Made by a program: the position numbers and the translations under genes. A stretch of DNA of 15,044 nucleotides from Bacteroidota bacterium (GTDB taxonomy: Bacteria; Bacteroidota; Ignavibacteria; Ignavibacteriales; Ignavibacteriaceae): the NCBI GenBank assembly GCA_021796135.1, contig JAJYOQ010000050.1:1-15044 (forward strand). The letters are read 5' to 3'. Below the pieces are notes generated by a model. It searched no databases, was not told where the DNA came from, and saw only the letters and a list, made by a program, of their open reading frames with translations. This document shows, piece by piece, positions 6,601-13,338 of this stretch. Position 1 is the stretch's first letter, and each line of letters begins with the position of its first letter.

Positions 6601-7905
6601 AAGAATACAATGATTCAATTTGGCAATAACGTTAATTCTAATAATGTTTTTGTTGGAGATCTTAACAGAAATGGCGTACCTGAAGTTGCTTTTCCCACTT
6701 CAACCGGAATTAATTTTTATGAATTTACATCAGCAAATTCAGCTAATACCCCATATGATTTAATTGGTCATAGCATCGATTCATCTAAGGTTGAACTAAA
6801 CTGGCAGGGAATAGGTTATAAATATTTTATATATAGGGGATTGAGCAATAATAATCTCTCACTAATTGATTCCACTACTCTAAATTGGTTTATTGATTCA
6901 ACTGTAGAAAATGCAAAATATTATTATTACTCGATAAAATCTTACGACCCATCAAAAAAAACATCATTATCTAATATGAGTACTCAGGTCGGAATATATT
7001 CTCATCAACCGGCTGCTCTTAAATCAGCCCAATATGTGAATAACAATTCAATTACTATAAACTTTTCAAACCGAATTAATAACAAAGCCGGAATGGCCGG
7101 TGAAATATTTGCCGATCAATTAGATTACCCCAATTCTGTAGCGGCTAAAAATGAATATTCGTATTTATTGACATTTGCTGCAAATTTTAATCCGGGAAGT
7201 CATAAAATATTTATTCATGGACTTACAGATTTTTATGGCTCACCTATAGCAGATGATTCTGTAAATTTTAATGTTTATAATTCTGATTCAAGCGGATCAA
7301 ATTTTTATATTACCTCATACCAAATTATTAATCCGTCAAAAATTGAATTGTTTTTTAATTTGCCTCTAGATTCAACAAGCGCTTTAAATAAGAATAATTA
7401 TTTATTTGAGCCTCAAAATAATATTTTAGATATTCAGATGAATCCTGCTAATCCAAATTCAATATTTATATATATGGATGGGAAACACCCTGTAGGATCT
7501 ATAGGTATTGAATATAAATTAAAAGTCAATAATTTATTGTCCTCAAAGTTATCCGGAGGATTAATGATAAATAATAATGCCGGCAGTTATATTGTGCTGG
7601 CAAATAATTCAGATAATTTGTCAAACGTCTATGTTTATCCGAATCCGGCTAATATTGCAATCGGACAAGATAAAATAACTTTTGCTAATGTGTCAAATAG
7701 AATAAAAATATCTATTTTTACGATGAGTGGGAAAAAGATTTCGGAATTTACGGCTAATACTCAAAATGGCGGCGTAAGCTATTTGCTAAGAGATTCATAC
7801 GGAAATTTATTAAATAGCGGAGTATATATATATCGAATGGTTCGGCTAAATGAATTAAACAATGAAGTAGAAGAAAAACTTGGTAAATTTGCTGTAATAA
7901 GATGA
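3688..7905 (+). CDS. Large secreted subtilisin-like (S8) protease with type IX secretion sorting domain
   Basis: A 1405-residue exported protein. I start it at ATG 3688 (AAAGAG upstream), which opens with a signal peptide (MKFKPSLIFLFIFFFNIYLFS; cleavage probably near residue 22). Residues ~25-120 look like an inhibitor-type propeptide. The S8 catalytic domain (~125-446) has Asp153 (GIIDTGIDYLHPDL), His232 (NGHGTLIAGI), oxyanion Asn324 (SSGNSG) and Ser386 (GTSASAP). An Asp/Asn-rich insert at 177-198 (DKNGNN..DDDNNGFIDD) looks like a calcium site. Beta-sandwich regions follow, then about six propeller-like repeats (~670-1010) with VCBS/FG-GAP motifs such as DIDGDG (from 772). A fibronectin-III-like domain (~1020-1105) and two Ig-like domains follow. 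The last ~90 residues (from VYVYPNP, ~1313, ending KLGKFAVIR) form a type IX sorting domain, which directs export through the outer membrane. The substrate is unknown. It overlaps purF by 11 nt and the next gene by 4 nt. Confidence 0.95.
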   Translation: MKFKPSLIFLFIFFFNIYLFSQYTYFIKYKSDVSNSLISQMVKENRLSQGGNLIMQKGEYLVKHFAQNLGVSDATLSRILRVDFTNNYMASQFINQLKNDPTIEYIQQSNLYKIDFIPNDSLINQQWALQKIKAFDAWNITQGSDSIIIGIIDTGIDYLHPDLKNKIYINPGETGNDKNGNNKKSNNIDDDNNGFIDDYMGWNFVDTRGSTPDSSNSNYSSWNNNPMDENGHGTLIAGIIGAEANNIIGIAGAAPKVKLLNIRAFDSNGYGQEDDVASAILYAVMMGAKIINMSFGDTQFSYVLRDVIKYAYSKGIVLVASSGNSGDDQPHYPSGYTEVISVGNSTEDDNVSPSSSYGSRLDLVAPGTDILTTSMGGGYSTVSGTSASAPFVSAAAGLLLSTGNYSNEEVKQILKTSADDIGAPGWDIYSGAGRLNLFNALNAAVPSIIKFDSPLQDFATNKDSLNIYATVLSAYFNNYSLFLGIGSNPQSWTPLINNSQYQFQNKNIFNLNLKNLSDTTYCLRLLINFTNGKNSEERVNFSIERNPPVLKIENSGPILFGDETTISASISTDQLSVVKMYYRKLGTGVFNSIPLDGFSNSTETVSNFHFGFIPIDQVQQNTQYEVYYEAINLAGLKTDIMNQNNYFIYSTSNTINIVNATKLLYSLPAGEIYENPVSFTSNDSNEVFLRTLANPTTSYLYKLNNNSFSLIDSIKYRIAKSFGDFTNSGKKDLLCYFVYNGYIYEQANQFSTDLIPKFADTTEKFWPITAQDIDGDGITEILDVDSDSSISVWKVNSSFQLYDRKQLPDFSSSGSTNLLDSPHAVIADINGSGKKAIWMADKNGNIFSYNIIGVDNFQKGTVISTNMEGFSAYLTAGHYTGDGKTYLAALLHSNSSVNNVAPYYKLIVFNLQNDSLNIIFNKSFIDLPASSSSVFQSIDNSIRFANIENQNFDDLIVFIYPYSYIFRYDSGKNTMIQFGNNVNSNNVFVGDLNRNGVPEVAFPTSTGINFYEFTSANSANTPYDLIGHSIDSSKVELNWQGIGYKYFIYRGLSNNNLSLIDSTTLNWFIDSTVENAKYYYYSIKSYDPSKKTSLSNMSTQVGIYSHQPAALKSAQYVNNNSITINFSNRINNKAGMAGEIFADQLDYPNSVAAKNEYSYLLTFAANFNPGSHKIFIHGLTDFYGSPIADDSVNFNVYNSDSSGSNFYITSYQIINPSKIELFFNLPLDSTSALNKNNYLFEPQNNILDIQMNPANPNSIFIYMDGKHPVGSIGIEYKLKVNNLLSSKLSGGLMINNNAGSYIVLANNSDNLSNVYVYPNPANIAIGQDKITFANVSNRIKISIFTMSGKKISEFTANTQNGGVSYLLRDSYGNLLNSGVYIYRMVRLNELNNEVEEKLGKFAVIR
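3722..3732 (+). repeat. T11 homopolymer inside the signal-peptide codons of the S8 protease
   Basis: Eleven consecutive T bases encode the end of an Ile codon plus three Phe codons (IFFF, residues ~12-15). The run sits about 35 nt after the start codon, where a one-base slip would frameshift the whole 1405-residue protein. It is the longest homopolymer I noticed in the window. Confidence 0.9.
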
Positions 7906-8471
7906 AGATTAATAAAAAAGATATTTTTACAATTTCGAATTTCTTAAGTTTCTTGAGACTTATGCTTGCTTTACCATTTTGGATTTTAATTGGTAAACGT
8001 TCGCTTAATCAAATTAACTATGAAGTTATTGTACTTTGCATTATAGCAGGTTTAACAGATGTATTAGATGGTTATTTTGCAAGAGGCAGACATGAAATAA
8101 CCGAATTTGGGAAAATTATAGATCCGCTTGCAGATAAAATTGTTGTAGGTACGATTGTAATTAAATTATTTTATTTGAATGCTATCCCATTTTATTATCT
8201 CGCAATCGTTATTATAAGGGATATAGTAATTTTTGTCGGAGGAATTTTCACTTCAAAGAAAATAGGGAAAGTTTTACCTTCAAATATTTTAGGAAAAGCA
8301 ACTGTAATTAACATAGGTATTCTAATTTTATTAATACTATTCGGGCTTAAAGATATTTTTCTTTATCAAATTATATTTTATTCAAGTATGATTTTAATGT
8401 TTTTATCTTTAATGGGATATGCCATTAGAGCCCGTGAATTCTTAAGCAGAAAGACAAATGAAACTTTTTAA
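7902..8471 (+). CDS. pgsA: CDP-alcohol phosphatidyltransferase, probably phosphatidylglycerophosphate synthase
   Basis: A 189-residue multi-pass membrane enzyme. The family signature is complete: D53-V-L-D56-G57-Y-F-A60-R61, then eight residues, Gly70, three residues, Asp74, three residues, Asp78. These aspartates bind the metal and activate the alcohol that displaces CMP from CDP-diacylglycerol. About five to six hydrophobic helices can be seen, for example at 10-30, 40-52, 80-100, 103-118, 133-147 and 153-173. The N-terminal TISNFLSFLRLMLALP is like the NxLTxxR start of PgsA, so glycerol 3-phosphate is the most likely acceptor; a related CDP-alcohol transferase cannot be excluded. It begins in the ATGA overlap with the S8 gene without its own ribosome site, and its last 14 nt overlap ftsY. 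This indicates tight translational coupling. Confidence 0.85.
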   Translation: MKINKKDIFTISNFLSFLRLMLALPFWILIGKRSLNQINYEVIVLCIIAGLTDVLDGYFARGRHEITEFGKIIDPLADKIVVGTIVIKLFYLNAIPFYYLAIVIIRDIVIFVGGIFTSKKIGKVLPSNILGKATVINIGILILLILFGLKDIFLYQIIFYSSMILMFLSLMGYAIRAREFLSRKTNETF

Positions 8472-9396
8472 AAATTTTAATTTTGATAAATTAAAAGAAG
8501 GTCTATCAAAAACACGAAATAAATTAGCTAATTCTATTACTGAAACTATTAGCGGTAAAGCTGTTATCGATGAGGAAATCCTAGCGAATATTGAAGAAAT
8601 ATTAATAACTTCCGATATTGGCTTTGATTTAGCTGAAAAAATAATTGTTAAAAGCAGAGTAAGATTAAAAGATGAAAAGGATCGATCCGGTCAAAATATA
8701 AATCGTATAGTTAAACAGGAATTAATATCTGTCTTTGGTAGTAATTATGGATTAAACAATGACTCCGAGGTGCTAAAAAAACCCTATGTTATTTTAGTAG
8801 TTGGTGTCAATGGTGCCGGTAAAACGACAACTATTGGTAAATTAGCTAATAATTATAGAAAAGAAGGACTTGAAGTAATTATTGGTGCGGCTGATACTTT
8901 TAGGGCTGCAGCAAGCGAACAATTGCAAATTTGGGCTGAACGGGCAAAGGTTAAATTAGTCCAGAATGTTTCTGGGTCAGACCCATCATCTGTTGCATTT
9001 GAAACGGTTAGTCTTGCAATTAAGGCAAATTATGATGTGGTAATTATTGATACTGCGGGTCGTCTCCACAACAAATCTCATCTTATGGAAGAATTAAATA
9101 AGATCAACAGAGTAATATCAAAAGTAATCCCAAATGCACCGCATGAGACACTTTTAGTCATAGACGGCACTACTGGACAAAATGCTTTAGTGCAGGCAAA
9201 CGAATTTTCTAAGGTTACAAACATAACTGGTCTTGTTGTGACTAAATTAGATGGCACAGCTAAAGGCGGTGTAATTTTTCAAATATGCGACAAACAAAAG
9301 GTTCCTGTGAAATATATCGGAATTGGAGAGGGGATAGATGATTTACAGAATTTTAACCCGGAAGCTTTTGTATCTGCCATTTTTGATGATAATTAA
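8458..9396 (+). CDS. ftsY: Signal recognition particle receptor FtsY
   Basis: This SRP-type GTPase docks ribosome-SRP complexes to the inner membrane for co-translational insertion. The 312 residues comprise the N domain (helical, ~1-100) and the G domain. Motifs are G1 GVNGAGKT (116-123), GAADTFRAAASEQL (143-156), DTAGR (198-202), the nucleotide-specificity motif TKLDG (262-266) and GIGEGIDDLQNFNP (288-301). It lacks the long acidic A domain of E. coli FtsY. The N terminus MKLFKNFNFDKLKEGLSKTR is an amphipathic basic helix, which probably does the membrane contact. The gene starts 14 nt inside the upstream phosphatidyltransferase gene, pairing a phospholipid synthesis enzyme with a membrane-targeting receptor. 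No SRP RNA or ffh is in the window. Confidence 0.97.
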   Translation: MKLFKNFNFDKLKEGLSKTRNKLANSITETISGKAVIDEEILANIEEILITSDIGFDLAEKIIVKSRVRLKDEKDRSGQNINRIVKQELISVFGSNYGLNNDSEVLKKPYVILVVGVNGAGKTTTIGKLANNYRKEGLEVIIGAADTFRAAASEQLQIWAERAKVKLVQNVSGSDPSSVAFETVSLAIKANYDVVIIDTAGRLHNKSHLMEELNKINRVISKVIPNAPHETLLVIDGTTGQNALVQANEFSKVTNITGLVVTKLDGTAKGGVIFQICDKQKVPVKYIGIGEGIDDLQNFNPEAFVSAIFDDN

Positions 9397-9436
9397 ATAT
9401 AAATTCTAGTTTACATAATATACATTATCGGACAAT

Positions 9437-10006
9437 ATGATTAAATCTTATATATTCGTTATTATCTCAATTATGTATCTTTTCCTATTCTCATCTTATC
9501 TTTCAATTACCCCTGCTCAATCTAAAATTACTAAATATGCGCTATCAATTCTCGATTCCACAAAATTATATTATGGCGATACGTGTGAAGTCGGAATTTC
9601 AAGCCCGTTAATTGTAAAACTTGAAAAATATAAATACATTCCTGCCATAAAAGATTATCTAATAAAATATGAATCGATCCGAAATAAAATTAAAAAATTC
9701 CGCACTGACTACTTGTCTTTAATAAAAAATGAACCAGCTTTGTTATTGGATTTAAGCAGGATACTTAATTCGAGAAAACAACAAAATATTGCTAATGCCT
9801 GCGGATGCTATTTTGGTCCTGACTCAGTGAATAATCTGATTTTATCATATACTATCCTCAGAAATTCAATTGATAGTTTTTATATAGGAATTATTCAGAT
9901 TTCGAACATGGATCAGGTTTTCAAAATTGAATTAGAGCAGCCGCAGATTGCATGGTATAAATCAAAAATTTTGCCTCGGATACTCCATAAAACCAACAAT
10001 AGATAG
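9437..10006 (+). CDS. Exported protein of unknown function
   Basis: I do not recognise this 189-residue protein. It starts with a clear signal peptide: MIKSYIFVIISIMYLFLFSS followed by YLSITPAQS, with probable cleavage after PAQ or PAQS (~residue 28). The mature part (~160 residues) is rich in Lys, Ile and Leu and looks mainly helical (for example YLIKYESIRNKIKKF and LLLDLSRILNSRKQQ). It has three cysteines, Cys50, Cys122 and Cys124; the last two form ACGCYFGPDS, and a disulfide or a metal site is possible. There is no lipobox and no C-terminal sorting domain, so a soluble periplasmic location is the simplest reading. It lies 40 nt after ftsY with no evident terminator between them, and is convergent with hbd. 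AT-rich content similar to neighbours gives no sign of recent transfer. Confidence 0.7.
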   Translation: MIKSYIFVIISIMYLFLFSSYLSITPAQSKITKYALSILDSTKLYYGDTCEVGISSPLIVKLEKYKYIPAIKDYLIKYESIRNKIKKFRTDYLSLIKNEPALLLDLSRILNSRKQQNIANACGCYFGPDSVNNLILSYTILRNSIDSFYIGIIQISNMDQVFKIELEQPQIAWYKSKILPRILHKTNNR

Positions 10007-10054
10007 CTTATTCTAAAGCATTATTTTTATTTAGGATTTCAGAGTCAAACAGGA

Positions 10055-10903
10055 TTAATATTTAAAAAATCCTTCGCCGGTTTTCTTTCCTAGTTTATTA
10101 GCAGCAACCATTTTTTTTAATAATGGACATGGTCGATACTTTGAATCATTATATCCTGTATATAAAACATCCATAATTGCCAAACATACATCTAATCCAA
10201 TAAAATCAGCAAGGGTTAAAGGTCCCATTGGATGATTCATACCTAACTTCATAACATTATCGATTGATTCTGCAGAGGCTACACCTTCCATTAAAGCAAA
10301 AATGGCTTCATTTATCATTGGCATTAGAATTCGGTTTGAAATAAATCCCGGATAGTCAAACACTTCAACAGGCACCTTGTTCAATTTAAGAGATAAGTCT
10401 TTGATTGTCTGAAAAGTTTCATCGCTTGTTGAATAGCCTCTAATAATTTCCACTAACTGCATTACTGGCACCGGATTCATAAAATGCATTCCAATGAACT
10501 TATCAGGACGGTTATCCCTTGCTAGTTCTGTGATAGAAATTGAAGATGTATTACTAGCAAATATAGAATCCGCCTTAATAATATTTGATAATTTATTAAA
10601 AATACTCATTTTAGCTGCTTTATTTTCATAAATAGCTTCAATAACTAAATCACTATTTCCCGGAGTATTTTCAATTCCCGTAAAGGTCGTAATATTCGAA
10701 ATAGATTCTGCTTTTTTTGATTCAGAAATTATTCCCTTCTTTAATTGTCTATCCATATTGTTTAAGATATTTTTAAATACTTTTTGAACCAGATCTTCAC
10801 TTTGTTCAATTAGATTGACCTTATATCCGTTTAATGCAAAAACATGTACAATTCCATTACCCATTGTTCCCCCGCCTATCACAGAAACATTTTTTATATT
10901 CAT
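10055..10903 (-). CDS. hbd: 3-hydroxybutyryl-CoA (3-hydroxyacyl-CoA) dehydrogenase
   Basis: A 282-residue NAD(P)-dependent dehydrogenase interconverting 3-hydroxyacyl-CoA and acetoacyl-CoA, a step in beta-oxidation or in butyrate-type synthesis. The Rossmann fold shows VIGGGTMGNGIVHVFA (8-23). Further signatures are VIEAIYENKAAK (87-98), SNTSSI (117-122), the catalytic region GMHFMNPVPVMQLVEII (138-154) with His140, Asn143 and Glu152, and NRILMPMINEAI in the C-terminal domain with HPMGPLTLADFIGLDV. The length fits the single-domain bacterial Hbd/PaaH type rather than the fused FadB type. No thiolase or crotonase lies nearby, so the direction of the pathway cannot be told. A strong promoter match lies upstream in the end of holB, and AAAAGAG precedes the ATG. 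Confidence 0.95.
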   Translation of the reverse strand: MNIKNVSVIGGGTMGNGIVHVFALNGYKVNLIEQSEDLVQKVFKNILNNMDRQLKKGIISESKKAESISNITTFTGIENTPGNSDLVIEAIYENKAAKMSIFNKLSNIIKADSIFASNTSSISITELARDNRPDKFIGMHFMNPVPVMQLVEIIRGYSTSDETFQTIKDLSLKLNKVPVEVFDYPGFISNRILMPMINEAIFALMEGVASAESIDNVMKLGMNHPMGPLTLADFIGLDVCLAIMDVLYTGYNDSKYRPCPLLKKMVAANKLGKKTGEGFFKY

Positions 10904-10925
10904 AATACTCTTTTCTTATAATTTT

Positions 10926-10955
10926 ATAATATATTCATTTTAATTAATTTGTCAA
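10926..10955 (-). promoter_or_regulatory. Promoter for hbd, overlapping the end of holB
   Basis: On the minus strand TTGACA (10955-10950) is followed after 18 bp by TATTAT (10931-10926), 6 of 6 and 5 of 6 matches to the sigma70 consensus. The start site would be near 10919, giving a leader of about 16 nt that holds AAAAGAG. The -35 box lies in the last codons of holB (Leu-Thr). Confidence 0.6.
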
Positions 10956-12053
10956 AGTCGCGACTATCAAAATCATATTTAAAGCGATAGTGTTTAAATT
11001 CACATTTCTATCAATCGAATTATGAAGATTATCTAATTCTTTTACAATATTGACTAACGGAACATTCGGAAATTTTGCATTAAACTTTACCAGTGTATCT
11101 TTTTGAGAAATAAAATAAATATCATCGTTCCCTATTCTATATTTTTGTAAATCATTAAACCATATTATTGTCAATTGGATAAGAAACTTAAATGATTCGG
11201 AATTCTTTTCAGATAGATAGGGTGAAATATGACTATAGGCAGAATTAAATTTATGCCCAAAGGAATATCTTAAAAAAGATATTGTTTTTTCTATTAAATC
11301 CTCAAAATCATTTTCATAAAGTTTTAATGCATTTTGGACAGAGCCATTAGAAAATGGTGCAATTTGTGAAGCGAGATCATCATTTATTTCAAAATATTTA
11401 ATGAGAATATTCCTAATTTGTGAATTATTTAATGGGGCGAAATTGACTTCCCAGCATCTAGATCTTATAGTTTCTCTAAGTTGTCCGGGAAAAGGAGTTG
11501 TCAAAATAAAAATGATTCCTTCCGGTGGTTCTTCTAAACTCTTCAATAGTGAATTTTGTGCTGTTTCATTCATTAAATGAGCATCAGAAATAATAATCAG
11601 CCGATATTTCACATCTGAAAAATTAAGAGAAAGAAATAATTTAATATCTCTAATACTATTAACTTTTATAACATTTGCTTTTGGAATAGTTATTTTATAA
11701 TAAGGGTTTTCAGATTTCTTCTTAATTTCTTCTTGAATTGTCTGGATTTCATCCTCAGTAAGTTTTTCAAGAGCGTTATTTGATTCGTCTTCATTCTTCC
11801 CCCGTGGTAATGGAATAACATATTTTATATAAGGTTCTGAAAACTGTCTAATTTGATTAATATTAAATGCTTTATTATCCGAATATTTTAGATTAAGGTT
11901 TTCAGCAAATTTAATTGCAGCAAAATCTTTTCCGCATCCTTCAATGCCATGGAATAAAAATGCATGCGGAATATTACCGGATTCAATTATGTTCGTTAAT
12001 AGAATTTTGACATATTCCTGACCGGAAAGATCTTCCCAATTAATATTTTCCAT
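10944..12053 (-). CDS. holB: DNA polymerase III delta' subunit (clamp-loader AAA+ protein)
   Basis: A 369-residue protein of the clamp-loader complex that places the sliding clamp on primed DNA. The AAA+ module begins SGQEYVKILLTNII and IPHAFLFHGIEGCGKD (Walker A region, ~28-43). Walker B-like RLIIISDAHLMNETAQNSLLKSLEEPPE and IRSRCWEVNF with the SRC motif (~198-200) follow. A helical C-terminal collar domain completes it. The Walker A ends GCGKD: the Thr/Ser after Lys is replaced by Asp, so ATP hydrolysis is doubtful, as is typical of delta'. No four-Cys zinc module is present. A charged linker (~55-125) with LTEDEIQTIQEEIKKKSENPY takes its place, as I recall for Bacteroidota homologues. I chose ATG 12053; a TTG at 12062 would add three residues but would lie against the terminator T-tract. 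No ribosome site is visible. Confidence 0.92.
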   Translation of the reverse strand: MENINWEDLSGQEYVKILLTNIIESGNIPHAFLFHGIEGCGKDFAAIKFAENLNLKYSDNKAFNINQIRQFSEPYIKYVIPLPRGKNEDESNNALEKLTEDEIQTIQEEIKKKSENPYYKITIPKANVIKVNSIRDIKLFLSLNFSDVKYRLIIISDAHLMNETAQNSLLKSLEEPPEGIIFILTTPFPGQLRETIRSRCWEVNFAPLNNSQIRNILIKYFEINDDLASQIAPFSNGSVQNALKLYENDFEDLIEKTISFLRYSFGHKFNSAYSHISPYLSEKNSESFKFLIQLTIIWFNDLQKYRIGNDDIYFISQKDTLVKFNAKFPNVPLVNIVKELDNLHNSIDRNVNLNTIALNMILIVATLTN

Positions 12054-12060
12054 AATATTC

Positions 12061-12089
12061 AAAAAGAAAAGGAGCTTATGAAGCTCCTT
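12061..12089 (-). terminator. Intrinsic terminator (or attenuator) directly before holB
   Basis: On the minus strand a perfect 9-bp stem AAGGAGCTT/AAGCTCCTT with a 3-nt loop is followed by TTCTTTTT. It lies 73 nt after the stop of the acidic small protein and ends 7 nt before the holB ATG. On the plus strand no T-run follows, so it acts in the minus direction only. Confidence 0.75.
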
Positions 12090-12162
12090 AAATTAGTCGT
12101 ATTGAAATCTATATATAATACTCAATCATTAAAAAAGTATTTTATATTTAATTGTTTAAAAC

Positions 12163-12384
12163 TCAATAATCATCTTCATTGTAGAAAAAATCATCATCAG
12201 AAGGATAATCCGGCCAAATATCTTCTATAGATTCATATGGCTCATCTGACTCTTCTAATTCTATTAAATTTTCTACTACTTCGTATGGAGCCCCTATTCT
12301 TTCGGCATAGTCTATTAATTCTTCCTTAGTAGCCGGCCAAGGAGCATCATCAAGATAAGCGGCTAACTCAACAGTCCAAATCAT
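12163..12384 (-). CDS. Very acidic small protein, DUF2795-like
   Basis: A 73-residue cytoplasmic protein with 24 Asp/Glu and only two basic residues (Lys20, Arg29). The core APWPATKEELIDYAERIGAP (14-33), followed by a helix (YEVVENLIELEE), resembles the DUF2795 family, whose members share the pattern of a Pro/Ala-x-Thr/Ser-x-x-Glu-Leu turn and a following helix. The next segment (SIEDIWPDYPSDDDFFYNED) is a tryptophan- and acid-rich tail. Function is unknown; the charge suggests binding to a basic partner or DNA mimicry, which is only an inference. The ATG is preceded by AGGGAAA. It starts 12 nt after the M23 peptidase gene and is followed by a clear terminator, so it is the last gene of that operon. 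Confidence 0.8.
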   Translation of the reverse strand: MIWTVELAAYLDDAPWPATKEELIDYAERIGAPYEVVENLIELEESDEPYESIEDIWPDYPSDDDFFYNEDDY

Positions 12385-12396
12385 ATTATCATTTCC

Positions 12397-13326
12397 CTAT
12401 TCATTATTTTTAGCTAATTCAAAAAAGCCCAAATTCCCGAAGAAAAAGTCAGCTGGATTTAATATAACCCCATTATGGTGAACTTCGTAATGTAAATGTG
12501 GTCCTGTAGATAAACCTGAGTCACCAGATTTAGCTATTTCCTGACCTCTAAAAACTTTTTGACCTTCATGAACTTCTGCTTGTGACAAATGCGCATAAAT
12601 AGTTTCGTATCCAAATCCGTGATCAATCATAACCGCTAATCCAAAACCTCCTCTATCACCTACAAATTCGATAGTACCATCACCAGTAGCATGTACAGGA
12701 GACCCAACATTGGTTACAAAATCAATGCCCTCATGCATTGCTTCAATATGAAGGATTGGATGAAAGCGCATTCCAAACCCATCAGAAATATCTCCTTCGC
12801 ATGGCTTAATCGCCGGTATACAAGCATATAGAGTCTGATTTGTTTTTAATTGATTCGAAATTTCAACATATTGAGCTTTTTCAAAAGCAACTTTCCTGGT
12901 TACTAAGTCCACATAATTAGACAATGAATTTAATTTTTCTTCACTTGGACTTTTGAAAAAATCAAGCACATTATTAAATGAACCGCCGCCAATTCCCAAA
13001 TTAAGTTCATCATTACTTAATGGCTGTAAATTAGCTACAGTTCTTAAACTACTATTTGCTTTATCTAAACTGTCTAACTCATTGTTTAATTGTTCGTAAC
13101 GGCTAGCCATTTTATCTAAATTATCTTTCAAAACTTCATTCTCAGTTTTCATTGCTCTAAAATTCTTTTGAGAATTTGCAATAGAAGTTACAATGAAATA
13201 TCCGCCGAATATTATCATGCTAAAAATTACAACAGACAAAGTGAAATAAATAGCTAATTTAGCCTTATAATTCTTTATCTCAATAAATTGTAATTTTGAT
13301 TTTGAGAAGTAATAAAAATTTTTCAT
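12397..13326 (-). CDS. Membrane-anchored M23 (LytM-type) peptidase with coiled coil
   Basis: A 309-residue bitopic protein. A basic N-terminal segment is followed by one membrane helix (~24-48, LAIYFTLSVVIFSMIIFGGY), placing the rest in the periplasm. Residues ~52-98 form a coiled coil (FRAMKTENEVLKDNLDKMAS...). A linker follows, then the M23 domain (~175-295) with ISDGFGMRFHPIL, His198-x-x-x-Asp202 (HEGID), YAHLS (His246) and GPHLHYEVH (His277, His279). The zinc ligands His198, Asp202 and His279 and the catalytic histidines are present, so it is probably an active peptidoglycan endopeptidase, unlike EnvC/NlpD-type activators. This MepM/coiled-coil architecture usually acts in wall growth or cell separation. 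Its promoter lies so close that the mRNA leader would be only about 6 nt. It is followed by the acidic small protein. Confidence 0.92.
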   Translation of the reverse strand: MKNFYYFSKSKLQFIEIKNYKAKLAIYFTLSVVIFSMIIFGGYFIVTSIANSQKNFRAMKTENEVLKDNLDKMASRYEQLNNELDSLDKANSSLRTVANLQPLSNDELNLGIGGGSFNNVLDFFKSPSEEKLNSLSNYVDLVTRKVAFEKAQYVEISNQLKTNQTLYACIPAIKPCEGDISDGFGMRFHPILHIEAMHEGIDFVTNVGSPVHATGDGTIEFVGDRGGFGLAVMIDHGFGYETIYAHLSQAEVHEGQKVFRGQEIAKSGDSGLSTGPHLHYEVHHNGVILNPADFFFGNLGFFELAKNNE

Positions 13327-13338
13327 ATCTTGGGGCGG

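Noticed and set aside
10006..10030. Weak hairpin GCTT/AAGC followed by T-rich sequence after the unknown exported gene
   Set aside because: A 4-bp stem is too weak to call a terminator, although the T-rich convergent gap may still end transcription.
12078..12230. Small plus-strand frame after AAGGAG at the terminator
   Set aside because: The apparent ribosome site is part of the minus-strand terminator stem, spacing is only 3 nt, and the frame is antisense to the DUF2795-like gene.
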